Positions 1 through 5,726 are shown, counted from the first letter of the stretch. The stretch is 6,204 bases of DNA from Methanobacteriota archaeon (GCA_003229935.1 QIGD01000086.1:1-6204); one strand, 5' to 3'. A program made the numbers and translations. Notes: generated from the sequence alone by a model not told the origin.

Positions 1-2139
1 ATATTTTGCTGCATTACTCATAATATTTGAAAACACATCTTCAAGCAGAGGATTGGCTTTAAGCTTTACAGACTTCTCTGGAAGCTCTATAGTTATATTC
101 TTCTGTTTGTATATGTATTCCACAGAATAATAAGCATTTTTCAGAACATCACGTAAATCCATCTCATTCATTGCTACCTTTTCAATTTCCTCAAGTGTTG
201 AGAACTTGCTGGCATTCTCTATAAGCTCAATCAACCTCTCACTTGCTTTAAAGGCAGTATTCAGCATTTTTCTCTTATCCTCATCTTCCTCAATCTCAAG
301 GAGAACTTCGATATAACCTTTAACAATACCAGCAGGATTGAGAAGGTCATGCCTTATTATATCAACAAATATATCCTTCATTCTGTTGCTGTGCTCAAGC
401 TCCTTCAGTCTTATATTCAGCTCATCATCAAGAATCTTCCTATCAGTTATATCTCTTATAATAATAATTATTTCCTCTTCACCCTTTATCCTTGAAGCCG
501 AAAGCTCAGCAAAAAATATTTCTCCATTCTTCCTTTTTCCTGTTAGCTCAGATCTAAAATAGCTATTTTTCTTAAGAGCAGAGTGAAGCCTCTCTCCCAA
601 CTCCTCAAACTCAGTTTTATTTGAGCAGAGAATTTCAGTATTCTTCCCTATAAGTTCCTCTCTAGAATATCCCCACATAGTTTCTACAGCCTCATTGCAA
701 TCCAGAATTATTCTTCCATTGCCTATAACAAAAAGGACTTCTGGATTTATACTCCTGACTAGAGACTCTGAAAACTCCCTTTCTTTCAGCAATTTTTCTT
801 CTGTTAGCTTAATCTCTGTAATATTTGCCACATTCCCCAGAACAGCTGGTTTGTCTCTATACTGAATAATCACAGGTTTTATCACAGCCCATTCTGTGCT
901 CTTATCCTTTTTTAAGAACTTTATTTCAATTTCTTCAGGAAGGTCATTTAAATTTCCATTTTTCATCCTGAGAATAATGTCCTTCACTTCTTCCTCCTGA
1001 TCAGGATGAACAAGCTCCATAGGGTCAATACTCAGAAGCTCCTCCTCGTTATACCCACATATCTCCTCCATCCCCATATTGGCCAGTTTAAACAATCCGT
1101 CCTGCATGATATATATACCATTTCTCGAAGATTCTATAAGTACCCTGTACATATCTCTTGATTTCCCAAGCTCCCTACAGGCATCCTCAAACATTCTATA
1201 GGAAGATTCAAGCTCATTATAGAGGTACTCCCTTTCAATTATCAGCCCTACCTTAAGGGCAAGCCTGTAGAGCCGAAAGGCATCTTTATCATCGAGCCTA
1301 TACCTTGAAGCCACACCAATAATACCCACAACTTTATCACTGCTCATAATAGGAACACCAAGAGCAGATTTAATACCATAAGACCCTGCAATAAGAGAAG
1401 TTATAGGTTTGATTTTTTTTCCAGTGTGTTCACTTACAATTTTTTCTATATCATCAGTTATCGAATACTTTTTCTTCTTTATAATATCATAAAAGATACT
1501 TTTTTTGTTTAGCGGTATTGTGTAACCTTCAAGAGAAAATCCTGTGATCTCCTCAATCTCCTTCAAAAGTTTGGAAGGCGCACTGAAGGAAGTTACATTT
1601 AGCTGGAGTCTATCATTGTTTAAGGTATATATTGACACAATCTCATAACCCATCAGCTCGGTCAAACCATCAACAATAACTCTATAGATTTTTCCAATCT
1701 TAGCTCCTATGCTAATAAGTTCAGAAATTCTTCTTAGAAATTCTGTTTCATACTCCATCACCACATTTTCAGTAACGTCCCTCGAAATTAATACAGTCTT
1801 GATAAATTCGCCATCAATAAACACAGGAAAAGCTTTAACTTCTATGTATCTTCTCTGTCCATCCATATAATGACAGTAAAGAGTTTTGTAGCTAGAGCCT
1901 TCCTTTCGAATTTTTTCAAAATCTATCAACAAGGAGGGATGTTTCAGTTTATTAATAACTTCGTGGTCTTTTTTTCCTATAATTTCTTCTCGCTTAACAC
2001 TGTAAAATTCGAGATATGCAATGTTGGCATCAACAATTTTATGGTTCCTGTCTAGGATAACAACCGGTTCATCCATGGCATTTAGAATAGCATTAAAACT
2101 GCCTTCCAGAACTTTGAAACTTCTATTGATGTCTCCCAT
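1..2139 (-). CDS. Cytoplasmic PAS-GAF-PAS-PAS sensor histidine kinase, C-terminus cut by window edge
   Basis: A single open frame gives 713 residues with no stop or frameshift. It starts at the ATG at 2139-2137, the first start codon after an in-frame TAA at 2160-2158. Domains read from the translation: PAS about 15-122 (EPVVILDRNHKIVDAN, ending ISRDVTE), GAF about 145-305 (SALGVPIMSSDKVVGIIGVA), PAS about 325-443 (ending VANITEIK), PAS about 455-567 (EELIGKN, ending IIRDITDRK), a short linker, HisKA about 585-650 with the H-box RHDLLNPAG (phospho-acceptor His597), and the beginning of HATPase_c with an N-box-like SNIMSNAAKY at 704-713. The remaining roughly 90-100 residues with the G boxes lie outside the window. 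No signal peptide or membrane helix is seen, so it should sense an internal or diffusible signal (ligand, redox or light) and autophosphorylate. The ligand is unknown, and no response regulator is in the window. The start has only a weak Shine-Dalgarno match (GGGGT). Confidence 0.93.
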   Translation of the reverse strand, partial: MGDINRSFKVLEGSFNAILNAMDEPVVILDRNHKIVDANIAYLEFYSVKREEIIGKKDHEVINKLKHPSLLIDFEKIRKEGSSYKTLYCHYMDGQRRYIEVKAFPVFIDGEFIKTVLISRDVTENVVMEYETEFLRRISELISIGAKIGKIYRVIVDGLTELMGYEIVSIYTLNNDRLQLNVTSFSAPSKLLKEIEEITGFSLEGYTIPLNKKSIFYDIIKKKKYSITDDIEKIVSEHTGKKIKPITSLIAGSYGIKSALGVPIMSSDKVVGIIGVASRYRLDDKDAFRLYRLALKVGLIIEREYLYNELESSYRMFEDACRELGKSRDMYRVLIESSRNGIYIMQDGLFKLANMGMEEICGYNEEELLSIDPMELVHPDQEEEVKDIILRMKNGNLNDLPEEIEIKFLKKDKSTEWAVIKPVIIQYRDKPAVLGNVANITEIKLTEEKLLKEREFSESLVRSINPEVLFVIGNGRIILDCNEAVETMWGYSREELIGKNTEILCSNKTEFEELGERLHSALKKNSYFRSELTGKRKNGEIFFAELSASRIKGEEEIIIIIRDITDRKILDDELNIRLKELEHSNRMKDIFVDIIRHDLLNPAGIVKGYIEVLLEIEEDEDKRKMLNTAFKASERLIELIENASKFSTLEEIEKVAMNEMDLRDVLKNAYYSVEYIYKQKNITIELPEKSVKLKANPLLEDVFSNIMSNAAKY

Positions 2140-2163
2140 TAAATATAACCCCGGTCTTTAACA

Positions 2164-2171
2164 TTTAAAAA
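2164..2171 (-). promoter_or_regulatory. Possible TATA box for the histidine kinase
   Basis: On the minus strand, TTTTTAAA lies about 25-30 nt upstream of the kinase ATG. If used, transcription would start at or just before the start codon. A near-leaderless mRNA of that kind would fit the lack of a good ribosome binding site. This rests on base composition and spacing in AT-rich DNA, so it is tentative. Confidence 0.28.
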
Positions 2172-2220
2172 TTAGATCAAGTGAAGATAGCTCAGATAGT
2201 ATGAAACTTTATTGATTATT

Positions 2221-2346
2221 TTACTTTTTTATAATTTCAACAACAAAAACTACCCCACCCTATGGATTATCCTCGACCCATATCATACCTGAGTAGAGCT
2301 CAACAATCCGACTGGCTATTGCCAGTCCTAACCCACTACCTTTAAC
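2221..2346 (-). pseudogene. C-terminal remnant of a second histidine kinase
   Basis: The minus-strand frame reads VKGSGLGLAIASRIVELY, SGMIWVEDNP, an in-frame TAG (2262-2260), GGVVFVVEIIKK, then TAA (2223-2221). GSGLGLAI is the G2-type glycine box of HATPase_c. The IVELYSG..WVEDNP.GG..F.VEI ending is the usual histidine kinase C-terminus, in which the position now read as TAG is normally a sense codon (often E, K or R). Everything upstream of the glycine box is missing: an in-frame TGA (2349-2347) and an insertion-sequence-like hairpin replace it. The remnant is co-oriented with the intact kinase 82 bp downstream, so this was probably once a tandem pair of related kinases. The identification as a kinase end is firm; loss by insertion and deletion is inference. 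Confidence 0.8.
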
Positions 2347-2348
2347 TC

Positions 2349-2398
2349 ACAATAGCAAGAAGTCCCCTTGCGTAAGCTAGGGGATGAATTGCTATTGT
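2349..2398 (-). mobile_element. Nested hairpin resembling an IS200/IS605 (TnpB-type) right end
   Basis: The 10-bp arms ACAATAGCAA (2349-2358) and TTGCTATTGT (2389-2398) are perfect complements. They enclose a second stem TCCCCT/AGGGGA (2363-2368 and 2379-2384) topped by a small GC stem. On the minus strand the core reads CAATTCATCCCCTAGC followed by a GGGGACTTCTTGC arm. From memory, this arrangement (…ATTCATCCC – hairpin – GGG..TTCTTGC) is common at right ends of IS200/IS605 elements and forms the 3' part of TnpB guide (omega) RNAs. No transposase or TnpB gene remains beside it. The kinase remnant begins within a few bases of the hairpin, which suggests the element inserted into that kinase. 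A simple terminator is the main alternative, but no T-run follows on the minus strand. Confidence 0.5.
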
Positions 2399-2536
2399 TT
2401 ATCACTTTTTGCTAAGAAGACCAATTGACATCAAATACCTGAAATAATGTGATCTGTAAGGTATATACTTATATTAATGCTAAGAACATATAAATACCGG
2501 CAATATAAGATAAAGAATCAGAAAAATAAACTTATT
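2399..2536. other. AT-rich stretch without a recognisable gene
   Basis: No start-to-stop frame with recognisable protein character is seen on either strand. It holds a good TATA-like sequence, ATATAAATA at 2488-2496, which may be the fossil promoter of the transposase remnant that follows or of a lost element. No tRNA-like fold or repeat array was noticed. Confidence 0.5.
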
Positions 2537-2735
2537 ATGACTGTAAACACCTACAGGCACCTCTAAAACAGTGCTCTTGCTAAGAGAAAAAGATAGTTTG
2601 AGTCTTATATGTTACTTGTGGAAAAACACTGGTTGACTTTTTTCATTCCAGCTTTAGAAGCCTCATATGAGCTTGGAGAATGGTAAATTAAGAACACCAT
2701 ACGAGGCATTCTTAGACAAAATGAAGGAAAATTAA
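2537..2735 (+). pseudogene. Decayed DDE transposase C-terminus
   Basis: One frame from 2537 reads …TYRHL(stop)NSALAKRKR(stop)FES YMLLVEKHWLTFFIPAL (spaced here only for reading), with stops TAA at 2564-2566 and TAG at 2594-2596. The conserved ending then continues in the next frame (2658-2735) as KPHMSLENGKLRTPYEAF followed by LDKMKEN and TAA. A basic …RF stretch, a [L/W]LTFF helix, a [R/K]PHMSL motif and a TPYEAF motif in this order are the usual end of DDE/rve-type transposases (IS481- or IS1-like; I cannot decide which). At least two nonsense codons and one frameshift (between about 2650 and 2660) show it is dead. The N-terminal catalytic part is absent and terminal repeats were not identified. 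Confidence 0.65.
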
Positions 2736-2813
2736 AACGGTGATGAACATGAAATTAAACTCTAAAACGAACATTAATGCAGGGGAGCACAAAAAATTTG
2801 CTAAACCAAAAAG

Positions 2814-2821
2814 TATTTAAG
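2814..2821 (+). promoter_or_regulatory. Probable TATA box of fae-hps
   Basis: TATTTAAG, preceded by the A-rich ACCAAAAAG that could act as the TFB recognition element, lies 46-53 nt before the ATG. A start about 25 nt downstream would fall near 2840-2843, inside the palindrome at 2831-2848, leaving a leader of about 25 nt with the ribosome binding site. Spacing and composition support it; no direct proof. Confidence 0.45.
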
Positions 2822-2830
2822 TTAAGAGAT

Positions 2831-2848
2831 ATTACACATTTGTGTAAT
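2831..2848. promoter_or_regulatory. Palindromic operator candidate before fae-hps
   Basis: ATTACACA-TT-TGTGTAAT is a perfect 8-bp inverted repeat with a 2-bp spacer. It lies just downstream of the TATA-like box, over the predicted transcription start and 18 nt before the ATG. A dimeric helix-turn-helix regulator bound here would block initiation. As RNA it would be a weak AU-rich hairpin, so a DNA operator is more likely than a terminator. Confidence 0.5.
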
Positions 2849-2853
2849 AAATA

Positions 2854-2860
2854 GGTGAGG
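2854..2860 (+). promoter_or_regulatory. Strong ribosome binding site of fae-hps
   Basis: GGTGAGG matches the archaeal anti-Shine-Dalgarno sequence, and its GGTGAG core ends 7 nt before the ATG at 2867. This decides the start: the in-frame GTG at 2855 lies inside the site itself and is unlikely to be used. Confidence 0.8.
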
Positions 2861-2866
2861 TATAAT

Positions 2867-4066
2867 ATGTTTATAGGAGAAGCCCTTATAGGAGAAGGTT
2901 ATGAAGTTGCCCATATTGATTTAATTATGGGAGATAAGAATGGGGCTGTAGGCCAAGCTTTTGCTATTGGCTTGAGCAATCTAAGTTCTGGACACACACC
3001 CCTACTCAGCGTTATAAGGCCAAATCTACCCCCAAAGCCCTACACTCTTGTGGTGCCAAAGGTTACAGTAAAAGCTATGGGCGATGTGGAGAAGATTTTC
3101 GGCCCAGCTCAGGCAGCAGTTGCCAAGGCTGTTGCAGATTCTGTTGAAGAAGGTATAATACCTCTGAAGAAGCTTGATGAGTGGGTTATTGTTGTCAGTG
3201 TATTCATTCATCCCGAGGCAACTGACTACAGGAGAATATACCATTATAACTACTCTGGAACAAAGCTTGCTATCAAGAGAGCAATGACAAACTATCCCAG
3301 CTGGGATAAAATCAAGTTCGACAAAGACAGGGCAACTCATCCAATTATGGGGTTCAAGGTTCCAAGACTCTGGAGGCCACCCTATCTTCAGATTGCTCTT
3401 GACGTGCCAAACATAGACAATGCAAGGGATGTTATTAAGAATATTCCAAAGAACGATAGAATCATCCTTGAAGCAGGCACACCTCTGCTCAAGCGTTATG
3501 GAACAAAAGTTATAAGTGAACTCCGTGAGGTTGCAAAAGACTCTTTATTTATTGCTGACCTTAAAACTCTCGATGTTGGCAAGATTGAAGTTGATTTAGC
3601 CTATGACGAAACAGCAGATGCTGTAGTTGTAAGCGGCCTAGCTACATCCCAAACCATAGACAAATTTATATATGAAGCAAGAAGGCTTGGCATTTATGCT
3701 GTTGTGGACATGCTCAATGTAGAATCTCCCCTAGAGAGGCTGAAAAGCATCAAAGAACTCCCAGATGTGGTAATTCTACACAGAGCTATAGATGCTGAGA
3801 GTGAAGAGGACCAGCGCTGGAAATGGATAAGAATGATAAAAGAGGAATTTAAAGGTGAGAAGATACTCATTGCTGTTGCTGGAGGTGTAACTCCCCAAAT
3901 TGCATCTAAAGCACTGCAAAATGGTGCGGATATACTCATCGTTGGAAGATATATAACCCAGAGCAAAGACGTAAGGAAATCCACCATAGATTTCCTAGAT
4001 GTTCTGAGCAGGGAACTTCCAAAAGAGCCAGGTGATATCGACCTATTCAGAGTGCATGTAGAATAG
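2867..4066 (+). CDS. fae-hps: Bifunctional formaldehyde-activating enzyme / 3-hexulose-6-phosphate synthase (Fae-Hps)
   Basis: This is a 399-residue cytoplasmic fusion enzyme. Residues 1 to about 165 are Fae, which condenses formaldehyde with tetrahydromethanopterin to methylene-H4MPT. The opening MFIGEALIGEGYEVAHIDL carries the catalytic His16, equivalent to His17 of bacterial Fae. Residues about 173-385 are Hps, a TIM-barrel aldolase of the orotidine-decarboxylase superfamily. It shows LQIALDVPN (Asp179), LEAGTPLL (Glu202), the signature DLKTLD (Asp231, Lys233, Asp236), ILHRAIDA (His305), VAGGVTPQ and IVGRYIT. In archaea lacking the oxidative pentose phosphate pathway, Hps runs towards ribulose 5-phosphate plus formaldehyde, and the fused Fae captures the formaldehyde. 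Both halves have their key residues and the length matches archaeal fusions. The gene stands alone on the plus strand behind its own promoter and palindrome. The isomerase Phi, needed for the fructose-6-phosphate step, is not in the window. Confidence 0.97.
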   Translation: MFIGEALIGEGYEVAHIDLIMGDKNGAVGQAFAIGLSNLSSGHTPLLSVIRPNLPPKPYTLVVPKVTVKAMGDVEKIFGPAQAAVAKAVADSVEEGIIPLKKLDEWVIVVSVFIHPEATDYRRIYHYNYSGTKLAIKRAMTNYPSWDKIKFDKDRATHPIMGFKVPRLWRPPYLQIALDVPNIDNARDVIKNIPKNDRIILEAGTPLLKRYGTKVISELREVAKDSLFIADLKTLDVGKIEVDLAYDETADAVVVSGLATSQTIDKFIYEARRLGIYAVVDMLNVESPLERLKSIKELPDVVILHRAIDAESEEDQRWKWIRMIKEEFKGEKILIAVAGGVTPQIASKALQNGADILIVGRYITQSKDVRKSTIDFLDVLSRELPKEPGDIDLFRVHVE

Positions 4067-4096
4067 AGGTGAAGCTCTCTATTCTCCTATTTTTTA
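4060..4096 (+). terminator. Hairpin plus T-run between convergent genes
   Basis: AGAATAGAG (4060-4068) pairs with CTCTATTCT (4077-4085) around an 8-nt loop, and a T-rich run follows at 4090-4096. The stem overlaps the fae-hps stop codon and fills the 20-bp gap between the two convergent stop codons. It would serve as a terminator for fae-hps. In the opposite direction the stem exists but no T-run follows, so termination of the pyrD operon here is less certain. Confidence 0.5.
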
Positions 4097-4611
4097 TTAA
4101 ATTTATAGAGAGAACATGGAAAGAACTCAGTAATGTTCATCATAATCTTTTTTTCTCGTATAATATTATAATTTCTTCTAAGCACAGCTTCATCAGGAGA
4201 AATTCTGAAAATTCTGGAGAGTTTCTTTCCAGCCTTAACAACTGAATAATTCCTTAGTTCACGTCTTGATTCAATCTTCAGCCTTTTCATTATTCTGCCT
4301 ATAGATATATCCTCTTTCAGAATATATCCCCTGAATTCAGGCTCTATTCTCTCTACAGGAGTCAATGATACTGCATATGTAGTATTTATTTCACCTGCTC
4401 TGAGAATAACAACCCTCATATTCACATTATTACCCTTATGAATCTCAAGAAGACTGGCAACTCTCTCACCTGCCTTTATAACCTTCTGAAGCTCGGTCTT
4501 CACCTCCACCTGACCAAAAAGAGCTTCCAGCACACTTGTTACTGAGCCGTCTGTTGTAAGCAGAATCCTGTGCACAGGAGATAGTTTCTTCTCAATCTCC
4601 TCAAATTTCAC
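4087..4611 (-). CDS. Chorismate pyruvate-lyase-like protein (UbiC/DUF98 family)
   Basis: The 174-residue soluble protein probably makes 4-hydroxybenzoate and pyruvate from chorismate. Against E. coli UbiC as I remember it, these blocks line up: ILLTTDGSVTSVLEAL (16-31) with LLLEDSMT..; NMRVVILRAG (64-73), whose Arg66 matches substrate-binding Arg76; YAVSLTPVERI (79-89) with RTVVPVSTL; SIGRIM (103-108) with PLGRYL; and ITEFFPCSLY (160-169), whose Glu162 matches catalytic Glu155. The full fold length is present. The GTG start at 4611 overlaps the pyrD stop in GTGA, so the two are co-transcribed and probably translationally coupled; a separate ribosome binding site is weak. In methanopterin-using archaea 4-hydroxybenzoate feeds tetrahydromethanopterin synthesis, which fits the Fae-Hps neighbour. 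Family membership is good; the exact activity is inferred. Confidence 0.78.
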   Translation of the reverse strand: MKFEEIEKKLSPVHRILLTTDGSVTSVLEALFGQVEVKTELQKVIKAGERVASLLEIHKGNNVNMRVVILRAGEINTTYAVSLTPVERIEPEFRGYILKEDISIGRIMKRLKIESRRELRNYSVVKAGKKLSRIFRISPDEAVLRRNYNIIREKKIMMNITEFFPCSLYKFNKK

Positions 4612-5504
4612 CTCAATGCAACCCCTCTTATATCTTCAAGTTTGAGTTCTCTCTCCTCCATAAATTCCTTCATCTCCAGAGAAACCTTTCTGAAAACCGA
4701 GATACCCCTTAATAAAACACCCGTGCCTATCTGTACAGCCTCTGCCCCAGCCATTATAAACTCAAGAGCATCTTCTCCAGTGAGAATACCTCCACAGCCT
4801 ATAACTGGTATTGAAACCTCACTTGCTATTTCATAAACACAGCGTACAGCTATGGATTTTATACATTTTCCAGAGAGACCACCCACTTTATTTCCAAGAA
4901 CAGGTCTTCTTGCATCAATGTTTATACTCATTGCCTTTATTGTATTTATAGCCACAATGGCATCAGCCTTTGCCTCTTCACAGGCTTTTGCAATCTCTGC
5001 AATATCTCCAGCTTCAGCGGTGAGCTTGGCAAAAACAGGCACCTTAACCTTCCTCTTAACCTCCCTTACAGCTTCAAAAGCAAGCTCAGGGCTCTTTCCA
5101 AAGAATTGCCCGGCTCGCTCGACATTGGGACAGGAAAGGTTAAGTTCTATTGCATCAGCATAGCTATTAAGTGCTCCTGCTGATTTCACATAATCATCAA
5201 TACTGAAACCATATACACTTGCTATAACAGGCACGCCAGCTTCTTTGGCAATTTCAAGTTCTCCTGCCATTTCATCAATACCACAATTTGACAGCCCTAC
5301 TGCATTGAGCAGTCCTTGAGGAACCTCAATAACAGTTGGATTTCTATGCCCTACTCTAGCCTCACTACCAGCAGATTTGGAAACAACTGCTCCGGCACCT
5401 GCCATAGCAACTCTTCTCAGAGAGGCTCCTGTTGTGCCAAGAATTCCAGAGGCAAGTATTGTGGGATTCTTCAGTTTTATACCCGCAACTTCAACTTCCA
5501 ACAA
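4608..5504 (-). CDS. pyrD: Dihydroorotate dehydrogenase, catalytic subunit (class 1B type)
   Basis: This 298-residue flavoprotein oxidises dihydroorotate to orotate in pyrimidine synthesis. The FMN-binding TIM barrel shows KNPTILASGILG (12-23), VSKSAG (41-46), NAVGLSNCG (67-75), the active-site loop NLSCPNV with catalytic Cys125, FAKLT with Lys160, NTIKAM (187-192), GGLSG (208-212), GCGGI (237-240 region) and IGTG (259-262). A Cys at the active site rather than Ser, and the short N-terminus without a membrane helix, place it in class 1B. That class normally works with the iron-sulfur flavoprotein PyrK, which is not in this window. The start is TTG at 5504, giving MLEVEVAGIKLKNP. The next codon is also TTG (5501) and sits 6 nt rather than 3 nt from the GGTGAG site, so either may be used. 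The chorismate-lyase-like gene follows with an overlapping stop/start. Confidence 0.95.
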   Translation of the reverse strand: MLEVEVAGIKLKNPTILASGILGTTGASLRRVAMAGAGAVVSKSAGSEARVGHRNPTVIEVPQGLLNAVGLSNCGIDEMAGELEIAKEAGVPVIASVYGFSIDDYVKSAGALNSYADAIELNLSCPNVERAGQFFGKSPELAFEAVREVKRKVKVPVFAKLTAEAGDIAEIAKACEEAKADAIVAINTIKAMSINIDARRPVLGNKVGGLSGKCIKSIAVRCVYEIASEVSIPVIGCGGILTGEDALEFIMAGAEAVQIGTGVLLRGISVFRKVSLEMKEFMEERELKLEDIRGVALR

Positions 5505-5506
5505 AA

Positions 5507-5515
5507 GCTCACCTT
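5507..5515 (-). promoter_or_regulatory. pyrD: Ribosome binding site of pyrD
   Basis: AAGGTGAGC on the minus strand precedes two consecutive TTG codons (5504 and 5501). No ATG lies nearby in frame, so this site decides that pyrD starts with TTG. The spacing slightly favours the second TTG, while similarity to archaeal PyrD N-termini (MLE..) favours the first. Confidence 0.75.
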
Positions 5516-5579
5516 GTCTAAGTTATTCCCAAGTAAATAAAATTCTTTTGGATGAGAGACAGGAAGTAGTAGCCTATCC

Positions 5580-5665
5580 GGCTTTGTGTATAAAGTTTTA
5601 TTTTTCATCTACTTTATACACAGATTGCCTACTTTATACACAGACGATACTTTTTACACAAAGCC
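5580..5665. repeat. Cluster of inverted and direct repeats (ACTTTATACACA), MITE-like or operator array
   Basis: The 17-nt outer arms GGCTTTGTGTATAAAGT (5580-5596) and ACTTTTTACACAAAGCC (5649-5665) are inverted copies with one mismatch. Between them CTACTTTATACACAGA occurs twice exactly (5609-5624 and 5629-5644, 20 bp apart), so with the arms the ACTTTATACACA motif appears three times forward and once reversed within 86 bp. A 23-bp stretch of it (5600-5622) recurs exactly at 5897-5919, at the edge of the transposase remnant. That points to insertion-sequence ends or a miniature inverted-repeat element. The position between the divergent pyrD and small membrane gene starts also allows a regulator-binding array. 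Confidence 0.7.
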
Positions 5666-5679
5666 TTTTGAAACAGAGA

Positions 5680-5689
5680 TTATAAATAC
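5680..5689 (+). promoter_or_regulatory. Probable TATA box of the small membrane protein gene
   Basis: TTATAAATAC, behind the purine-rich GAAACAGAGA, is a good archaeal TATA box. It lies 38-47 nt before the ATG at 5727, so the start would fall near 5708-5712, just before the GAAGTGAT ribosome binding site at 5714-5721. Confidence 0.45.
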
Positions 5690-5726
5690 TAAAATATATA
5701 AATATATTTCATAGAAGTGATATAAA

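Noticed and set aside
338..562. Plus-strand frame rich in Ser, Ile and Phe (74 codons)
   Set aside because: It lies antisense inside the well-supported histidine kinase and has low-complexity composition, so it is a shadow frame.
1870..2055. Plus-strand frame of 61 codons
   Set aside because: It is antisense to the first PAS domain of the kinase and has no ribosome binding site or recognisable motif.
2349..2398. tRNA or riboswitch reading of the hairpin
   Set aside because: There is a single nested stem with no cloverleaf arms or conserved aptamer core, and no downstream gene in the right orientation apart from a remnant.
2855..2866. Earlier GTG start for Fae-Hps adding MRYN
   Set aside because: The GTG lies inside the GGTGAGG ribosome binding site, and known Fae proteins begin close to the .IGEALIGEG motif, which fits the ATG at 2867.
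3026..3987. Two minus-strand frames opposite fae-hps (3026-3340 and 3694-3987)
   Set aside because: Both are antisense to conserved Fae and Hps coding sequence, with no family features.
5608..5663. CRISPR array
   Set aside because: The repeats are about 16 bp with only about 4 bp between copies, and there are no spacer-sized unique segments or cas genes.
4642..5685. Several plus-strand frames opposite pyrD
   Set aside because: The Ser/Ala-rich translations are the complement of a conserved flavoenzyme gene; the ones reaching past 5504 merely run into the intergenic repeats.
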